From Planctomycetaceae bacterium (GTDB taxonomy: Bacteria > Planctomycetota > Phycisphaerae > Phycisphaerales > SM1A02), in NCBI GenBank assembly GCA_027488415.1, contig JAIYBS010000090.1, positions 1 to 6,292 of the forward strand: 6,292 nt of DNA, in the 5' to 3' direction. Position 1 is the stretch's first letter; every line of letters begins with the position of its first letter. Shown one piece after another: positions 1 through 6,292 of this stretch. The notes beneath the pieces were generated by a model, which had not been told where the DNA came from, ran no database searches, and saw only the letters and a program-made list of their open reading frames with translations. The translations under genes and the position numbers were made by a program.

Positions 1-1
1 C

Positions 2-1423
2 GCCGAGGCCCAGCCGACGCAGCCGCGCCAGGTGTGGATCTTCGTCGACCGGTGGAAGGAGTTCGGCGGCACCGTCGTCGGCGAGACCGAGCAGGACATC
101 ACCGTCTTCGACGGGCACGAGACGCGCACGTTCATCAAGGCGAAGGTCGTCGACATCATCGAGGTCGTCCGGCCGAAGCCCGGCCAGCGCGGCGTGATCC
201 AGCTCCGCGACGGCACCATCGTCCGCGGCGAGATCCTCCGCGACTCGATCGAGGAGGTCGAGTTCAAGGTCGACTCTGTACAGGGCAAGCTGCCCCGCTC
301 GCAGGTCTACCGCGTGGTGCTCGAGCTCGACTTCGACACGCGCTACGCGCGCATCAAGGCGGGCATCTCGCCCGAGGAGCACGGCCGCCGGCTCGGGCTC
401 GCGCGCTGGCTCACCGACCAGGGCCGCATGGACCTCGCGATCCTCGAGCTCGAGGCGCTGCTCCGCGACGGCGACGTCGAGGAGGCCCGCGACATGCTGC
501 GCGACATCAACGCGCGCGTGAAGCTCGCGCAGTCCGTCGAGGAGGCGAAGCGCGCGAAGGCGAACCAGGGCACCGCGCCGAAGCCGACCGATGCCGTGCC
601 GGGGACGACCGCGCCGGGAACGCAGCCCGCCGGAAACGCACCTCCCGACGCGCCGAGGACGGCGGATCCCGCGACGGCCGAGCAGCCCGTCCGCCGGCCG
701 CCGACCACGCGCGAGATGCTCCCGAAGGACCTGATCTCGGATGCGGACGTCAACCTCGTCCGCGTCTACGAGATCGACTTCAAGGACCCGCCGCGGCTGA
801 CCGTCACGCCGGAGGGCGTCCGACAGCTGATCCTCCGCTACGGCTCGAGCGCGCTCGTCCCGGCGACGACGCAGGAGCGCAACGCGCTCTACTCGAAGCC
901 GTCGGTCGACCTCGCGCGGCTCCTCTTCGACCTGAAGGCGCGCGACCTCTACAACTACATCGAGGTCGAGGAGGACCCCGCGTCGCTCGCGAAGTTCCGC
1001 ACGCGGGTCCACAACTCCTGGCTCATCGGCAACTGCGCCACGAGCCGCTGCCACGGCGGCATCGACGCCGGCCGGTTCTTCCTCTACACGGGCAACGCAA
1101 AGGACCAGCGGATCCGCTACACGAACCTGCTGACGCTGCTTTCGTTCAAGGTCGACGGCAAGCCGATGGTGAACTTCGAGGACCCGCCGAACTCGCTGCT
1201 GGTGCAGTACGCGATGCCGCGCAACCAGGCGCGGTACCCGCACCCGGACGTCAAGGGCTGGAAGCCGGTCCTCAGCGACTCCACGCCGCAGCTGATGCAG
1301 GACACGCTGGACTGGATCCGCTCGATGTACCAGCCCCGCCCGGACTACCCGGTCGACTACAAGCCTCCCATGCTCGACGCCCCCGACGCCCCGCAGAACG
1401 GGCCCGACGAGCCCGACCGCTGA
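2..1423 (+). CDS. Predicted exported multidomain protein with C-terminal CX4CH cytochrome-like motif (5' partial)
   Basis: Only the last 473 residues are visible. The frame is open from base 2, and the GTG at base 32 has no ribosome binding site, so the real start is probably left of the window. The first visible residues, AEAQPTQP, look like the end of a signal peptide (an AxA cleavage site), which is inference. Residues of about 19-56 and 70-109 look like two related small beta-barrel (SH3/LSm-like) units; the second carries RDGTIVRGEI. Residues of about 123-175 form a charged helical segment resembling a TPR pair. A Pro/Ala/Thr-rich linker follows (about 187-236). The C-terminal domain (about 240-455) holds NCATSRCHGG with Cys345, Cys350 and His351, spaced CX4CH as in some atypical c-type heme sites, and Met405 in YAMPR as a possible second ligand. 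This combination resembles planctomycete secreted proteins, which is recall rather than a search. Without heme, the two cysteines could form a disulfide. Function unknown; a periplasmic role is likely. Confidence 0.85.
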   Translation, partial: AEAQPTQPRQVWIFVDRWKEFGGTVVGETEQDITVFDGHETRTFIKAKVVDIIEVVRPKPGQRGVIQLRDGTIVRGEILRDSIEEVEFKVDSVQGKLPRSQVYRVVLELDFDTRYARIKAGISPEEHGRRLGLARWLTDQGRMDLAILELEALLRDGDVEEARDMLRDINARVKLAQSVEEAKRAKANQGTAPKPTDAVPGTTAPGTQPAGNAPPDAPRTADPATAEQPVRRPPTTREMLPKDLISDADVNLVRVYEIDFKDPPRLTVTPEGVRQLILRYGSSALVPATTQERNALYSKPSVDLARLLFDLKARDLYNYIEVEEDPASLAKFRTRVHNSWLIGNCATSRCHGGIDAGRFFLYTGNAKDQRIRYTNLLTLLSFKVDGKPMVNFEDPPNSLLVQYAMPRNQARYPHPDVKGWKPVLSDSTPQLMQDTLDWIRSMYQPRPDYPVDYKPPMLDAPDAPQNGPDEPDR

Positions 1424-1446
1424 CGAATCGCCGCCGCCGCGTGCGG

Positions 1447-1452
1447 TACCCT
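1447..1452 (+). promoter_or_regulatory. Possible -10 element (TACCCT) ahead of the lipoprotein gene
   Basis: TACCCT agrees with the sigma-70 consensus TATAAT at the first, second and last bases and sits 45 bases before the ATG at 1497, in the only gap between the two plus-strand genes. No convincing -35 hexamer is found at 16-18 bases upstream; CTGACG at 1420-1425 is the best match but is 21 bases away. The lipoprotein gene may therefore have its own promoter or may simply be read through from the gene before it. Confidence 0.2.
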
Positions 1453-1454
1453 AA

Positions 1455-1476
1455 CTGGTCCGGCCCCACGGACCGG
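1455..1476 (+). other. Small hairpin in the gap between the two plus-strand genes
   Basis: CTGGTCCG (1455-1462) pairs with CGGACCGG (1469-1476), giving an 8-bp stem with one G-U pair and the 6-base loop GCCCCA. No T-run follows, so it is not a standard intrinsic terminator. It lies 20 bases before the ATG at 1497, so in the mRNA it would be a 5' leader structure, or a processing or weak pausing site between the two genes. Confidence 0.4.
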
Positions 1477-1496
1477 ACGAACCCGAGACCACGACC

Positions 1497-3026
1497 ATGA
1501 CCCGAGCACGCATCCTCATCGCCTCCGCGCTCCTCCTGACGACCGCCCTCCCCGGCTGCAACGGCCTGCACACGCCGACCGCGGCCGAGACGGGCGCGAA
1601 GAAGGTCGCGCAGGCCTCGGCAAAGGCGCGCGCCCTGGCGCAGCGCATCGCGCCGAGCCCGGACGCGGTCGGCAAGACCCTCCCCGTCGAGGGCGGCGAG
1701 GCGCGCGAGCTCACGCAGACGCTGCTCGCGCCGGCCGAGGCCGCGAAGGAGCTTCGGACGCTCGCGAACGAGGTCTCCTCCGCGGGCGGCAGCGACTCGC
1801 AGCGCCGAGAGGCCAAGACCCTCGCGACGCGGATGCGCCGCGACGCGCTCATGCTCGACCTGATGGACCTCGAGCGCATCGCGCAGCTGAAGGGCGACGT
1901 CGCGTCGCGGATCGAGGCCAAGCTCGGCGCGATCCGGTCGATCGAGGCCTCCGGCGACCTCGGCGCGCCGAAGCAGGCGGCGGCGCGCGTGAAGGCCATT
2001 GAGCAGGCGAAGGCCTCGTACGAGGGCATGGTGGTCGCGGAGCAGAAGCGGGCCGACGACGCCCGAGGCGCGCTGCAGCCCCTCGACGCCACCGTCGCGG
2101 GCAAGACCAAGGACGCGGAGGAGCTCGACGTCGAGATCCAGGGCCTCCGCGCGCAGGCGGCGACCAGCAGCCCCTCGAAGGCGCTGCCCCTCGTCACCGA
2201 CGCCCGCGAGAAGCTCGGCCGCGCGCAGGACCTGCGCATGGAGGCGAGCGAGGCCGACCGCCAGGCGGATCCGCTCCGCGCGACCGTGCGCATCGTCGAC
2301 ACGGCGCTCGCGGGCGACGACGACACGGCGAAGTTCCTCGACGAGCGCGCAAGCGAGGCCTCGAAGGCCGCCCAAGGCGCGGCAGCCCGCGCGGAGGCCG
2401 CGCGCAAGCGCGCCACCGAGCTCGGCGCCGAGTGCGCGGAACTCGCCAAGGAGTTCGGGCGCCTGCAGGAGGAGCTCTTCGAGCCGGCGGTCAAGAGCGT
2501 CGAGGAGAACCTCGCGGGCGGCGACCTCGCGTCGAAGAACCCCACCGACTCGGCGATGATCGCCATGGCGAAGGCACGCTTCGCGGCGATCCGCGCCGAT
2601 GCCGTCGAGCAGATGGCGATCCTCGCCTCCGGCGCCGGGGCCGGTTCGGCGCCCGCCGTCGAGGCGCTCCGCTCGGACCGCGCGAAGTTCGTCGACCAGG
2701 CGAAGGCCGCGCTCCTCGAGGCGCGCGCGGCGCTCGCCGGCGTCGAGGGCGCAACCGGCGCGCCGATGATGGCCGCGACCGAGCAGCTCGCGATGGCGCT
2801 CGGGATCGATCTCGCGACCGCCGCCCCGGCGCCGACCCCGGCCGAGGACGCCGCTCCGTCCGATGCCCCGGCAACCGACGCTCCGGCCGAGGCCGGTGAT
2901 GCCCCCGCGACCGACGCTCCGGCCGGCGACGCGCCGGCGGAGGAGCCCGCTCCGGCGGGTGAGCCCGCTCCCGAGCAGCCCGCGGGCGAGCCCGCCCCGG
3001 CGGATCCGTCCGACCCGAACAAGTGA
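1497..3026 (+). CDS. Predicted lipoprotein, long alpha-helical body with Ala/Pro-rich acidic tail, function unknown
   Basis: This is a 509-residue protein of no family I recognise. The N-terminus is a clear lipoprotein signal: Arg3 and Arg5, a hydrophobic stretch at 6-18, then the lipobox LPGC with the lipidated cysteine at position 21. This fixes the ATG start, although no good Shine-Dalgarno sequence precedes it. Residue 22 is Asn, not Asp, so the E. coli retention rule would not hold it in the inner membrane. Residues of about 30-440 are rich in Ala, Glu, Lys, Arg and Leu with few prolines, which predicts long helices and coiled coil, especially about 155-225 and 275-335. Residues of about 443-509 form a disordered acidic Ala/Pro tail built from DAPATDAPA-type units. 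The only other cysteine is Cys313. A structural or scaffolding role at the envelope is an inference from shape alone. It follows the upstream exported protein by 73 bases in the same direction, so the two may be co-transcribed. Confidence 0.85.
   Translation: MTRARILIASALLLTTALPGCNGLHTPTAAETGAKKVAQASAKARALAQRIAPSPDAVGKTLPVEGGEARELTQTLLAPAEAAKELRTLANEVSSAGGSDSQRREAKTLATRMRRDALMLDLMDLERIAQLKGDVASRIEAKLGAIRSIEASGDLGAPKQAAARVKAIEQAKASYEGMVVAEQKRADDARGALQPLDATVAGKTKDAEELDVEIQGLRAQAATSSPSKALPLVTDAREKLGRAQDLRMEASEADRQADPLRATVRIVDTALAGDDDTAKFLDERASEASKAAQGAAARAEAARKRATELGAECAELAKEFGRLQEELFEPAVKSVEENLAGGDLASKNPTDSAMIAMAKARFAAIRADAVEQMAILASGAGAGSAPAVEALRSDRAKFVDQAKAALLEARAALAGVEGATGAPMMAATEQLAMALGIDLATAAPAPTPAEDAAPSDAPATDAPAEAGDAPATDAPAGDAPAEEPAPAGEPAPEQPAGEPAPADPSDPNK
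2862..2925 (+). repeat. Two-copy imperfect direct repeat in the lipoprotein tail
   Basis: A 28-base unit at 2862-2889 recurs at 2898-2925 with 26 of 28 bases identical, a period of 36 bases. Each copy encodes DAPATDAPA. The repeat keeps the reading frame, so it looks like a local slippage or duplication within the low-complexity tail that could change tail length between strains. Confidence 0.7.
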
Positions 3027-3044
3027 TCCCGGCCGACGCCTGAT

Positions 3045-4172
3045 TCAGAACTCGATGCCGCCCGCGCGGAGTGCCGCGCGGGCGGCGTCGCGAACGGGCC
3101 CATCCGCCGACGGGTCGAGCGCGAGCGCCGCGAGTGCCGCACGCAGCTCCGCCCGCAGCGACTCCGGTGTCTCACCCGAGCGAAGCGCGCTGCCCGCCGC
3201 GAGCGCCGCGTTGCGACGCCACATCGAGAGGTCGGCCCTGCGGAGCACCTCGTTGAACCGCGCCCGCTCGTAGGCCTCGTCGTCCCACGCGAGCACCTCG
3301 AGCAGCGGCATCGCCGCTGCCCCGCCCGGTCGGTACGCCTCGTGCACGCCCGCCGCGCGAGAACGCCGCGTCGGCTGCGAGTGCGGGCAGGCCTCCTGGC
3401 AATCGTCGCAGCCGAACAGCCAGTCGCCGGTCCGGCCCGCGAACGACGCGTCGACCGCACCGCGCTCCTCGATCGTCAGCGCCGAGACGCACCGGCTCGC
3501 GTCGACCGACCACGGCGTGATCGCACCGGTCGGGCACGCGTCGATGCAACGCGTGCATCCGCCGCACGGGTCCGCGGCGTCCGCGCCGACCGGAAGCCCG
3601 TCGGCCCGGCGAGGCGCGAAGGCGAGCGTCGAGACGATCGCGCCGAGGAGGAGCCAGGATCCCGCGCCGCCGGACCCGATGAGCAGCGTGTGCTTGCCGA
3701 TCCGGCCGAGCCCGGCACGCTCGGCGTGCTCGCGCTCGAGGAGCGGCGCGGTGTCCACGCACACGCGGAACCGGTGCTCCGGGTACGCGCGGAGCAGCTC
3801 CGCGGCAAGCGCCTCGAGCCGCGCACGGATCACGACGTGGTAGTCCTCGCCGCGGGCGTAGCGGGCGATGCGCCCGAACCCCGGAATCCGCCGATCGGGT
3901 CGCCCGTCCGCGTAGCGGTCCGCGACGCACAGCACGCTTACCGCGCCCGGCACCAGGAGCCGCGGGTCAGTCCGCCGCTCCAGTTCCTCGGCGAGGTACG
4001 CCATCCCGCCCTGCTTGCCCGCCGCGATCCACGCGCGGAACGCATCCGCCCGGTCGCTCGCACGCGCCTCCGCCACGCCGGCGAGCGCGAACCCGTGCTG
4101 CGCGCAGCGCGCGAGCAGCGCGTCGGTGCGCGCCGAGGGATCGACCGACGAGAGCCCGCCGGCTCCGTCCAT
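3045..4172 (-). CDS. queG: Epoxyqueuosine reductase QueG
   Basis: QueG is the cobalamin-dependent iron-sulfur enzyme that reduces epoxyqueuosine to queuosine at the wobble base of GUN-anticodon tRNAs, in the cytoplasm. At 375 residues it is full length for the family (E. coli about 379). Family motifs are in order: GGMAYL (55-60), RYARGEDYH (104-112), VDTAPLLE with the proposed catalytic acid Asp140, AGLGRIGKHT (153-162), then two 4Fe-4S motifs, CGGCTRCIDACP (Cys203, 206, 209, 213) and CDDCQEACP (Cys255, 258, 262) with Cys228 between them. The C-terminus is helical and HEAT-like (RRNAALAAG, 319-327). The family usually has AGLGWIGKNT, so Arg157 and His161 are departures. The ATG at 4172 overlaps the hpnE stop as TGATG, with GGGGTGG seven bases upstream. 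An ATG at 4193 would add seven residues and is less likely. The open frame continues much further upstream, but that part is only the antiphase of hpnE. The last codons form a strong hairpin. Confidence 0.96.
   Translation of the reverse strand: MDGAGGLSSVDPSARTDALLARCAQHGFALAGVAEARASDRADAFRAWIAAGKQGGMAYLAEELERRTDPRLLVPGAVSVLCVADRYADGRPDRRIPGFGRIARYARGEDYHVVIRARLEALAAELLRAYPEHRFRVCVDTAPLLEREHAERAGLGRIGKHTLLIGSGGAGSWLLLGAIVSTLAFAPRRADGLPVGADAADPCGGCTRCIDACPTGAITPWSVDASRCVSALTIEERGAVDASFAGRTGDWLFGCDDCQEACPHSQPTRRSRAAGVHEAYRPGGAAAMPLLEVLAWDDEAYERARFNEVLRRADLSMWRRNAALAAGSALRSGETPESLRAELRAALAALALDPSADGPVRDAARAALRAGGIEF
3053..3090. terminator. Strong hairpin at the convergent gene ends, inside the 3' end of queG
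   Basis: Bases 3057-3069 pair perfectly with 3074-3086 (13 bp, all G/C) around the 4-base loop AGTG. Extending outwards to 3053 and 3090 gives 17 bp with a single T-G mismatch that is a wobble in RNA. It lies 26 bases past the lipoprotein stop and ends 5 bases before the queG stop codon, within codons for residues 362-374. Only a weak T-containing stretch (GAGTTCTGAATC) follows on the minus strand and none on the plus strand, so it could end or stabilise transcripts from both sides without being a classical U-tract terminator. Confidence 0.55.
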
Positions 4173-5578
4173 CAACGCGCCACCCCGAGCCATCGCGCGA
4201 GCCGAGCCGGCGCGAGGTCCGGGACCAGCATCGTGCGTCCGAGCATCGCACCCGCCGCGAGGTAGCCGCTCCGCACCGCACCCTCCATCGTCGCCGGCCA
4301 GCCGGTGCGCGTCCAGTCGCCCGCGAGGAAGAGGTTCCGGACGCCGCCGTCGCGCTCCGTCCCGTCGGCGCCGGCCGTGGGCCGGATGCGCTCGAAGCCG
4401 GGCACCACGGCGAAGGTCGCGCGCTTCTCCTTCACGCTGCGCACCGAGGTCGGCTCGACCCCGCGCGCCGCGGGCAGCGCCCAGCGGATGTCCTCGAGCA
4501 CCCGGCGGCCGATCTCCGCCTCGTCGAGCTCCATCCACGACTGCGCCCCGCTGATCACCGCATGGATCGACTGCGATCCGTCAGCGTCCGCGCCCTTGGT
4601 GAAGAGCCACTGCGTGCCGCGCCCCGGCAGGACCAGGTGCGGCAGCTCCATGACATTCGACGGGAAGCGCACGTGGACGCCGAGGATCGGGCTCACGCCG
4701 ACGTCGCCGAGCCGCGAGAGCCGGCGATCGGCCGCGACGAGCGTCGCGGAGCAGAGCTTGGCCAGCCGGTCCGCGGGCACGGCAGCGACGACGGCGTCGG
4801 CCTCGAACAGGCCCTCGTCGGTCACGACGCCCGTGACGCGGCGACCGTCGAAGGCGATCGCGGTCGCGCTGACCCCGAGGCGCACCTCGCCGCCCGCGGC
4901 GCGGATCGCGTCCTCGGCGGGATCGTAGAGCCGCACCAGCGGAACCTTCGAGACCCCCATGAGCGGGGCAACCGGGTTCGCGAGGAATCCCTCCTGGAAG
5001 ACCTGCATGGCGCTCGCGGCGCTCACTTCCCCGACGTCGAGGTTGCACGCGCTGACGACCACCGGGCTCCAGAACCGCTCGATCACGCCCGAGGGCTGCG
5101 CGCACTCCGCGAGGAACTCGCCGAAGGTGCGCGGCTCCCACCGGGCGCGGCCGGATGCGCCGAGCCGGAGCATCGCCCACATCGCGCGGGCCACCGCGCG
5201 CTTCTCGCCGAGCGAGAGCATCCGCATCGCGGCGAAGCTCCGGGTGAAGTGCGCGGGCGCGGGAAGCCGGCCGGGGCGCATCACGTCGGGCGCGTGGGGC
5301 GGGTTCGCCCACCAGACGCGCTCGTGCCACTCGATCGCGTCCTCGACGCCGAGCCGCTCGTAGAAGTCGAGCAGGTTCGTGCAGCAGCCCATCAGGACGT
5401 GCTGGCAGTTGTCGAGCACCTCCCCGGTGCGGGGGTCGGTGAAGCTGGTCGCACGCCCGCCGAGCTTCCGCCGCGTCTCGAGCACGGTCGTCCGCACGCC
5501 CGCCTCCGCGAGCCGCAGCGCCGCGGCGAGCCCCGCGATGCCGCCGCCGACGACCACCGCCGAGCGCGGCGCGCTCAC
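4172..5578 (-). CDS. hpnE: Hydroxysqualene dehydroxylase HpnE (squalene-associated FAD-dependent enzyme)
   Basis: HpnE is a flavoprotein that reduces hydroxysqualene to squalene, the last step of the bacterial HpnCDE route. The 468-residue product starts with the FAD-binding Rossmann motif VVVGGGIAGLAAA (8-20), followed by the acidic residue of beta-2 in VLETRRKLGGRA (Glu34) that normally binds the ribose. LDNCQHVLMGCCTNLLDFY-type sequence at 55-73 is the signature I associate with HpnE rather than with carotenoid desaturases. PVVVSACNLD (172-181) and a C-terminal FAD motif LAGDWTRTGWPATMEGAV (418-435) complete the amine oxidase-like fold. The GTG start at 5578 overlaps the hpnD stop as GTGA and leaves only six residues before the first beta strand. 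An ATG at 5623 would force a 49-base overlap with hpnD and add residues with no fold. Phytoene desaturase relatives are the alternative, less likely given the neighbour hpnD. About 20 extra residues follow the last FAD segment. Confidence 0.93.
   Translation of the reverse strand: MSAPRSAVVVGGGIAGLAAALRLAEAGVRTTVLETRRKLGGRATSFTDPRTGEVLDNCQHVLMGCCTNLLDFYERLGVEDAIEWHERVWWANPPHAPDVMRPGRLPAPAHFTRSFAAMRMLSLGEKRAVARAMWAMLRLGASGRARWEPRTFGEFLAECAQPSGVIERFWSPVVVSACNLDVGEVSAASAMQVFQEGFLANPVAPLMGVSKVPLVRLYDPAEDAIRAAGGEVRLGVSATAIAFDGRRVTGVVTDEGLFEADAVVAAVPADRLAKLCSATLVAADRRLSRLGDVGVSPILGVHVRFPSNVMELPHLVLPGRGTQWLFTKGADADGSQSIHAVISGAQSWMELDEAEIGRRVLEDIRWALPAARGVEPTSVRSVKEKRATFAVVPGFERIRPTAGADGTERDGGVRNLFLAGDWTRTGWPATMEGAVRSGYLAAGAMLGRTMLVPDLAPARLARWLGVAR
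4180..4186 (-). promoter_or_regulatory. Likely ribosome binding site for queG (GGGGTGG)
   Basis: GGGGTGG ends seven bases before the ATG at 4172 and pairs with the anti-Shine-Dalgarno core if one G-U pair is allowed. It lies within the last codons of hpnE. Its spacing favours the ATG at 4172 over the upstream ATG at 4193. Translation re-initiation through the TGATG overlap may matter more than this site. Confidence 0.35.
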
Positions 5579-6292
5579 GGCGCCCACGCCTTCGACATGC
5601 GGGAGGCCCGCCAGGCGATCCATGCCTTCCGCCACGCGGGCAGTCGCACGCGGCGGCCCGAGACCACCGCGCGCGGATCGGCCCGGATGCGGCCGAGCAG
5701 GCCCCGGTAGATGCCCGACATCGCCCACAGGGTCGGCAGGCACGACGGCGTCACCATCGCGTCGAGCGGGGCGCTCCGCGCGTAGAACTGCTCCGCTCGG
5801 TCGCACTGCGCGCGGATGAACTCGGCGCACTGGGCAGGCTCCTGCCAGCGGAGGAGCCGCTCCGGAGTCAGCTCGAAGCGCCGGAAGTCCTCGGCGGGCA
5901 GGTACACGCGGCCGAGCTCCATGTCCTCGCGCACGTCGCGCAGGATGTTCGTCAGCTGGAAGGCGATCCCGCGGTCGATCGCGAGCGACGTGGCTCGCGG
6001 ATCCGAGTATCCCCACACGCGGATGCACACGAGCCCGACGGTGCTCGCGACGCGGTAGCAGAACCCGCGGAGCTCGTCCCACGACTCGTACTGCACCGCC
6101 CCCACGTCGGAGAGCTGGCCGTCGAGCATGTCGTGGAAGTCCTTCGGCGAGAGCTCGTGGCTGCGCGCGACCCACGCGAGCCCGCGCCAGATCGCCGAGC
6201 CGTCGACCGGCTTCCCCGCGAGCGCGGCGTCCGTCGCCGCGCGGAACCCGGCGATCCGCCGCACGCGCTCCTCGGCGGCGAATCCCTCGGCG
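5575..6292 (-). CDS. hpnD: Presqualene diphosphate synthase HpnD (5' partial)
   Basis: HpnD joins two farnesyl diphosphates into presqualene diphosphate, the first step of the HpnCDE route to squalene. The last 238 residues are visible and the frame runs open off the right edge, so roughly 45-60 N-terminal residues are missing, including the first Asp-rich motif expected just before the visible part. The GTG at 6264 is internal. Seen in order are MLDGQLSD (55-62), CYRVASTVGLVCIRVWGY (78-95) and the second Asp-rich, magnesium-binding motif in FQLTNILRDVREDMELGR (111-128; Asp119 and Asp123), followed by VYLPAEDF. The YRVASTVGL segment fits HpnD; HpnC proteins have a CNPVG-type sequence there. 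A phytoene synthase (CrtB) is the main alternative, but the immediate partner hpnE, overlapping by four bases, argues for squalene synthesis. hpnC would be expected upstream, outside the window. Confidence 0.9.
   Translation of the reverse strand, partial: AEGFAAEERVRRIAGFRAATDAALAGKPVDGSAIWRGLAWVARSHELSPKDFHDMLDGQLSDVGAVQYESWDELRGFCYRVASTVGLVCIRVWGYSDPRATSLAIDRGIAFQLTNILRDVREDMELGRVYLPAEDFRRFELTPERLLRWQEPAQCAEFIRAQCDRAEQFYARSAPLDAMVTPSCLPTLWAMSGIYRGLLGRIRADPRAVVSGRRVRLPAWRKAWIAWRASRMSKAWAP
5589..5593 (-). promoter_or_regulatory. Possible ribosome binding site for hpnE (GAAGG)
   Basis: GAAGG lies ten bases before the GTG start at 5578, within the end of hpnD. The spacing is slightly long. 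It supports the GTG start in the GTGA overlap rather than the ATG at 5623, which lies upstream of this site. Confidence 0.35.

Noticed and set aside
32..34. GTG as the true start of the first gene
   Set aside because: No ribosome binding site precedes it, the frame is open to the window edge, and the residues before it look like the end of a signal peptide.
1272..2375. A 367-codon minus-strand open frame spanning the gap between the plus-strand genes
   Set aside because: Arg/Ala/Leu-rich shadow with no recognisable motif; it crosses two well-supported genes on the other strand.
3027..3044. The 18-base gap between the convergent stop codons as a small gene or site of its own
   Set aside because: Too short for a gene; it contains only trivial short inverted bases and no T-run. 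The real structure lies beside it within queG.
1451..3460. A 669-codon open frame on the minus strand opposite the lipoprotein gene and part of queG
   Set aside because: It has Ser/Ala/Arg-biased low-complexity sequence typical of antisense frames in very GC-rich genes, begins inside queG, and opposes a gene with a clear lipobox and coding pattern.
4173..4538. An N-terminal extension of QueG reading through the end of hpnE
   Set aside because: The added residues are Arg/Gly-rich antiphase sequence, QueG is already full length from the ATG at 4172, and the TGATG overlap explains its start.
4562..5710. A 382-codon plus-strand open frame opposite hpnE and hpnD
   Set aside because: It is a GC-rich antiphase of genes with unmistakable family motifs and has no fold-like pattern of its own.

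Overview
The window is very GC-rich bacterial chromosomal DNA, densely coding, with G or C at nearly every third codon position. The gene content suggests a member of the Planctomycetota or a related high-GC lineage. The reasons are a secreted protein that joins small beta-barrel-like units and a helical segment to a C-terminal atypical cytochrome c-like motif, a squalene operon of the HpnD/HpnE type, and generally weak Shine-Dalgarno signals. This placement rests on recognised protein style only; no 16S or marker phylogeny was possible.

Layout: two plus-strand genes face three minus-strand genes. On the plus strand, bases 1-1423 hold the 3' part of a predicted exported protein with a CX4CH heme-type motif; its true start lies left of the window. 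After a 73-base gap with a small hairpin and a weak -10-like element comes a 509-residue predicted lipoprotein (1497-3026), largely alpha-helical, with an Ala/Pro-rich acidic tail. On the minus strand, read from the right edge leftwards, are hpnD (5' end off the window), hpnE and queG. They are joined by a GTGA overlap and then a TGATG overlap, so they almost certainly form one translationally coupled operon. The two gene sets converge with only 18 bases between stop codons, next to a very strong hairpin that lies inside the last codons of queG.

How the genes work together: HpnD condenses two farnesyl diphosphates to presqualene diphosphate, a partner enzyme (HpnC, expected just outside the right edge but not seen) makes hydroxysqualene, and HpnE reduces it to squalene for hopanoids, sterols or C30 carotenoids. 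QueG performs the last step of queuosine tRNA modification and has no known metabolic link to squalene; its coupling to hpnE is probably genomic convenience. The two plus-strand proteins both look like cell-envelope proteins of unknown role. No tRNA, rRNA, CRISPR, insertion sequence or phage gene was seen, and no gene-free stretch longer than 300 bases exists.
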